A DNA stretch of 64,000 nt from Candidatus Lernaella stagnicola (GTDB lineage: Bacteria; Lernaellota; Lernaellaia; Lernaellales; Lernaellaceae). This document shows, one piece after another, positions 61,183 through 64,000 of this stretch. The position numbers and the translations under genes were made by a program. The stretch's first letter is position 1. Each line of letters begins with the position of its first letter. A model generated the notes under the pieces. It saw nothing but the letters and a program-made list of their open reading frames with translations, did not search any database and was not told the DNA's origin. The stretch covers positions 1-64,000 of the forward strand of contig JAVCCK010000031.1 of assembly GCA_030765525.1 (NCBI GenBank). Reading direction: 5' to 3'.

Positions 61183-62247
61183 TCAATATGCGTCGGCAAT
61201 TAGTAGAAAAAACGGATTGAAAACAGGGCCGTCATTTTTGTATTCCATTTCAAACAGTGGATGTAGATCCCAGCCATTGATGGAGTAAAAAACCCACTTT
61301 CGATTATCTTCGATGCCGAATCCAAGGCCTCCGCCGCCCGGCGCGAATCGTAAAACGAGCTTTCCCCAACCGGTCTCTAAGTAGGTTGAGTTACCGTCAA
61401 GAATAAAGGTTCCTTCATCCCAGCCCCCGGGGTGCGTGGCCAAAGCAACGTAGCGGTCGTCAATTCGCTCCAAATCGCCGCCGAAAAACAACTGGTTGGC
61501 ACCGAATCGCGTGTCGTGAGTCCAAGTGTTTTCCGCGGCCCGATAAAGTTTTTCCTCGCCCTCGGAAAACGTAAACAAAGCGAAGCCGACACCGTCACCC
61601 CGAAGCGCCGCCGTCCAAAGGGATGATGCGCCGGGCGGAAAATCCATTGGAATCGCCGTTCTATTTTCAAGACGGAATATCGCTTGTTGGCCCCAAACGA
61701 GGCAATTCTCCGTGTCGAGGCAATCAATGTTATAGGCACCGTAGGGCACGTCGAATTCGGCGATTGGATTCCACGCCAAGCCGTCGTATTCGAATAGAGT
61801 GGCCGGATCGTCGCAGATGAGAAAAGCGGAAGTCGACGAAAAAGCGGCAAGATTATTCATGCCGAAACCCACTTCGCCGATACAAGGTGGTTGTGCAGAA
61901 AGCGGCGTCCAATCGCCGTCGCGAAGTTCGTAAAGGACGCCGACGCTCTCGGCGAAAGCGTGACCGTTGTCGCTCATGCTTCCATTAAAAAAGACGTTCA
62001 ATCCATCGAACGTGTTGGGCGTGACAATTCCGTCGGCAATTGCGTATAGCCCAACCCAACCCTCTGTCTGACGTGATATTACAGAAAACCACCCCACAAC
62101 CGGCTTGGGATCATCCGGCCAGGTGCCGACGGGCGAGGCGTCGTCGTTATCGTCATCGGCAGGAGTATTGTTGTCGTCGTCATCGTCGCAGGCCAAACCG
62201 GCGACGAGAAGAAGGGCGAGCGTTAAAACGAAAAGACTTCGAAACAT
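61183..62247 (-). CDS. Poly-Asp lipoprotein, paralogue B
   Basis: A 354-residue paralogue of the gene at 60055. It has the same signal peptide and GLAC lipobox, a slightly shorter Asp/Asn linker, the same WPDDPKP segment after the linker and the same ADAY end. The middle (FEYDGLAWNPIAEF, LYELRDGDWTPLS) keeps the strand-turn pattern but few identical residues. The ATG at 62247 is 13 bp after the protease stop; a longer upstream frame would overlap the protease gene. Poor ribosome binding sites suggest coupling to the upstream gene. Confidence 0.82.
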   Translation of the reverse strand: MFRSLFVLTLALLLVAGLACDDDDDNNTPADDDNDDASPVGTWPDDPKPVVGWFSVISRQTEGWVGLYAIADGIVTPNTFDGLNVFFNGSMSDNGHAFAESVGVLYELRDGDWTPLSAQPPCIGEVGFGMNNLAAFSSTSAFLICDDPATLFEYDGLAWNPIAEFDVPYGAYNIDCLDTENCLVWGQQAIFRLENRTAIPMDFPPGASSLWTAALRGDGVGFALFTFSEGEEKLYRAAENTWTHDTRFGANQLFFGGDLERIDDRYVALATHPGGWDEGTFILDGNSTYLETGWGKLVLRFAPGGGGLGFGIEDNRKWVFYSINGWDLHPLFEMEYKNDGPVFNPFFLLIADAY

Positions 62248-62260
62248 AAAACCGTTTTTT

Positions 62261-64000
62261 TTAATTGCAGGCATCGCAAGCTCCCGGGTAATCAAGGTTT
62301 TCCAGCATGCAGCGGATTTTGTCGAAGTCCCAGAACAATTGGCAAGACCAAGTGCACTGGTAACGGTAGCTGAACAGTCCACACTCCGCCCACGGTATTG
62401 CGTCGCAAACGTCGCCGCAGTTTTTACAGTCACCCGCTGTCAGAGACCGCAAATACTCACGGAAGGTTTGGCTCCACAGGTTCTGGGTGCAGTCATTCAA
62501 ACAGCCGGCTTCACTGGCGAACCAACCGCAACTTCCCACGAGAGTCGAAGCCTTGTCGGCGCAGACGTTGTCGAAGCCCGTGCCGCCGTCTCCACAACAG
62601 ATCGGTGTAAGGGGTGAAACCGGACAGTTCGCCTTCACAGCGCCATGGCAGGCGCCTTCCCCGGCGATACCGGTCCACGCACTTTCGGGGCAAACGACGC
62701 CGGCGCAATCGGCGCAGTAACCGGCGACATGGCAGGAAGACTCCGGTACGCAATCCCAGGTCGGATATGGCTGGCCGATTCCGGTCAAGACACCGTGTCG
62801 CTCGAATACCGCCTTGATGTAGTCGTGACAGTTTTGAGAAGAGCCGACAGGGCAATCGTCGGCGAGTTCATTCAGCACGATAGAACTGGCTGTGTCCCAA
62901 AGAAAAGTCATAACGCGAATGTCACTGAGGGCAATCTCCATTAGGGTCAAATAAGCGAGTTGGTCCGTATACAGTTTCCCTAAACCAGCGTAGGTTGAGC
63001 CGGAGTAGCCGTTCCTGATGTCCCATAAGATTTGGGTTAAGACCTTTCCTTCGTCGTAGACGGGAAAACAACATTTAAAAACGGGCTGATAGAGGAACAA
63101 CGCCGCGTCGCTCTCGCAAGATAGATTGGTCAGATAGAAATTGTCGGGACCGGCTTCCTCCATGGACGCACCGAAATACATCGCGAAACCTTCTTTGAAT
63201 GCGCTGGTTTCGTCAACGTTGAAAACGCTGCCGTTTTCCCAATACTCGTTACCAGTCTTAAAGGCCTTCTGAACATAATGAGTGAATTCGTGGTACATCG
63301 CGGGGTGCCGGAATAGCCCTCGGTATTCGTTTTCGACATAGTAAATCGTGCCGGAGGCCGGCGGGCCGGGATTGTAATTGGACGTCGTTCCGAGAACCAT
63401 AGTCGGAACGAGATAAGGATCTATTGTATTCAGATAGTCGGCCTCATCAATACTATAAAATGTGAAGAATCCTTGGTTGTTCGTTGCACAGATTTTGTCG
63501 TTTACCGGAAAGCCATATTCTCTAAAGCACGAGGGATGCCCTGCACCGCAGAATGAGACGTCGGTATGATCCTTATTGACGATCACGACAAGGTTGTGGT
63601 CCTCGGGATACTTCGTGCGGTGATACAATATGCCCGGCACAACCGGATAAACATCCTCATCAAATCCCAATGTATTTTTGAAGTAATTCAACGCGTGGAG
63701 AATGTGGTGGTACGCGGTCCAGGTCGAAATACCATTAAGTTCAATTCGGTTGCCGTCGTCATTGTAAGGTAGACAAAAAAGCGATTTTGCGAATTTGTAA
63801 TTGAATGATTCATAGGACCAATACGTGTCGTTGCTGAGGAGGCGATCAATTTCGCACGAGTCTTCTTCGTTCATGTCGTAGACATGCACATCGGGATTGA
63901 ACGCGGCGCGGGAATTGCCGAAACCGTAAGTAGTATCCACCCAGCGCGGTCGAAAAGCGGGCTCGTTGCACTCGATCGCGGCCTGCGTGTCGAGCGTGTA
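62261..64000 (-). CDS. Gluzincin-like metalloprotease with Cys-rich C-terminus, N-terminus beyond right edge
   Basis: 579 codons are visible, and the frame is still open at base 64000, so the true start lies outside. The zinc motif AMYHEFTHYVQKAF (HExxH) is followed about 30 residues later by SAFKEGFAMYFG, where Glu would be the third ligand, as in gluzincins. The last 170 residues hold more than 20 Cys (CVPESSCHVAGYCADC, CKNCGDVCDAIPW), suggesting a disulfide-rich extracellular domain. It is therefore probably secreted, although the signal peptide is not in view. It is followed 13 bp later by lipoprotein gene B. Confidence 0.82.
   Translation of the reverse strand, partial: YTLDTQAAIECNEPAFRPRWVDTTYGFGNSRAAFNPDVHVYDMNEEDSCEIDRLLSNDTYWSYESFNYKFAKSLFCLPYNDDGNRIELNGISTWTAYHHILHALNYFKNTLGFDEDVYPVVPGILYHRTKYPEDHNLVVIVNKDHTDVSFCGAGHPSCFREYGFPVNDKICATNNQGFFTFYSIDEADYLNTIDPYLVPTMVLGTTSNYNPGPPASGTIYYVENEYRGLFRHPAMYHEFTHYVQKAFKTGNEYWENGSVFNVDETSAFKEGFAMYFGASMEEAGPDNFYLTNLSCESDAALFLYQPVFKCCFPVYDEGKVLTQILWDIRNGYSGSTYAGLGKLYTDQLAYLTLMEIALSDIRVMTFLWDTASSIVLNELADDCPVGSSQNCHDYIKAVFERHGVLTGIGQPYPTWDCVPESSCHVAGYCADCAGVVCPESAWTGIAGEGACHGAVKANCPVSPLTPICCGDGGTGFDNVCADKASTLVGSCGWFASEAGCLNDCTQNLWSQTFREYLRSLTAGDCKNCGDVCDAIPWAECGLFSYRYQCTWSCQLFWDFDKIRCMLENLDYPGACDACN

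Overview
The window is GC-rich bacterial chromosome dominated by a flagellar gene cluster (about 13.0 to 57.1 kb). The mix suggests an uncultivated, diderm, deltaproteobacteria-like lineage: P- and L-ring genes flgI/flgH indicate an outer membrane, sigma-54 (-24/-12) promoters and NtrC-type activators sit inside the cluster, csrA-fliW lies next to flagellin, and lipoproteins carry long Asp/Asn-rich linkers after the lipobox. The taxonomic reading is inference; no rRNA gene is present.

Layout. 0-2.3 kb: a translationally coupled pair on the minus strand, a P-loop ATPase followed by a TPR protein cut by the left edge. 2.3-7.4 kb (minus): rho, pgeF-like, rluD-like and an aldehyde dehydrogenase. 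7.6-12.7 kb: a TIM-barrel isomerase-like gene, an ankyrin lipoprotein, a CI/LexA-like regulator with a degenerate peptidase domain, and a four-CXXCH lipoprotein. 13.0-33.3 kb (plus): flgFGAHIJ, flgMNKL, csrA-fliW, flagellin, flaG, fliD, fliS, a chaperone-like gene, two sugar-nucleotide SDR genes, a degenerate histidine kinase, two small flagellum-associated genes, and two response regulators, one with HD-GYP. 33.2-35.8 kb (minus): a TetR regulator, an SDR and a conserved protein of unknown role. 36.1-43.2 kb (plus): PilZ protein, FleQ-like activator, TPR exoprotein, FlgS-like kinase and FlgR-like activator. 43.3-57.1 kb (plus): flgC, fliE, fliF, fliG, fliH, fliI, fliJ, motE-like, an unexpected glycosidase-like/metallo-beta-lactamase-like fusion, fliK, flgD, a flagellar-operon protein and flgE. 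57.1-59.9 kb: a small membrane protein, an MBOAT acyltransferase and its SGNH-like partner. 60.0-64 kb (minus): two tandemly duplicated poly-Asp lipoproteins behind a secreted-type metalloprotease cut by the right edge.

How it fits together. Sigma-54 promoters with consensus -24/-12 elements stand in front of flgF, the TPR-flgS-flgR operon and flgC, with a weaker one before fliK. This supports a cascade in which the FleQ-like protein and FlgS/FlgR drive the rod, ring, hook and C-ring genes. A consensus-like sigma-28 promoter precedes flagellin, and a weaker one precedes flgM, so FlgM probably gates the filament genes. CsrA and FliW are placed to control flagellin translation through a leader rich in GGA motifs and hairpins. 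flgB, fliL/M/N, flhA/B, fliP/Q/R and motA/B are not in the window.

Items most worth a second look: the glycosidase/MBL fusion lying within the flagellar operon, the ATPase-TPR pair at the left edge, several signalling proteins that have lost catalytic residues, SD-sequestering hairpins before flgN and flgE, and the duplicated poly-Asp lipoprotein locus.
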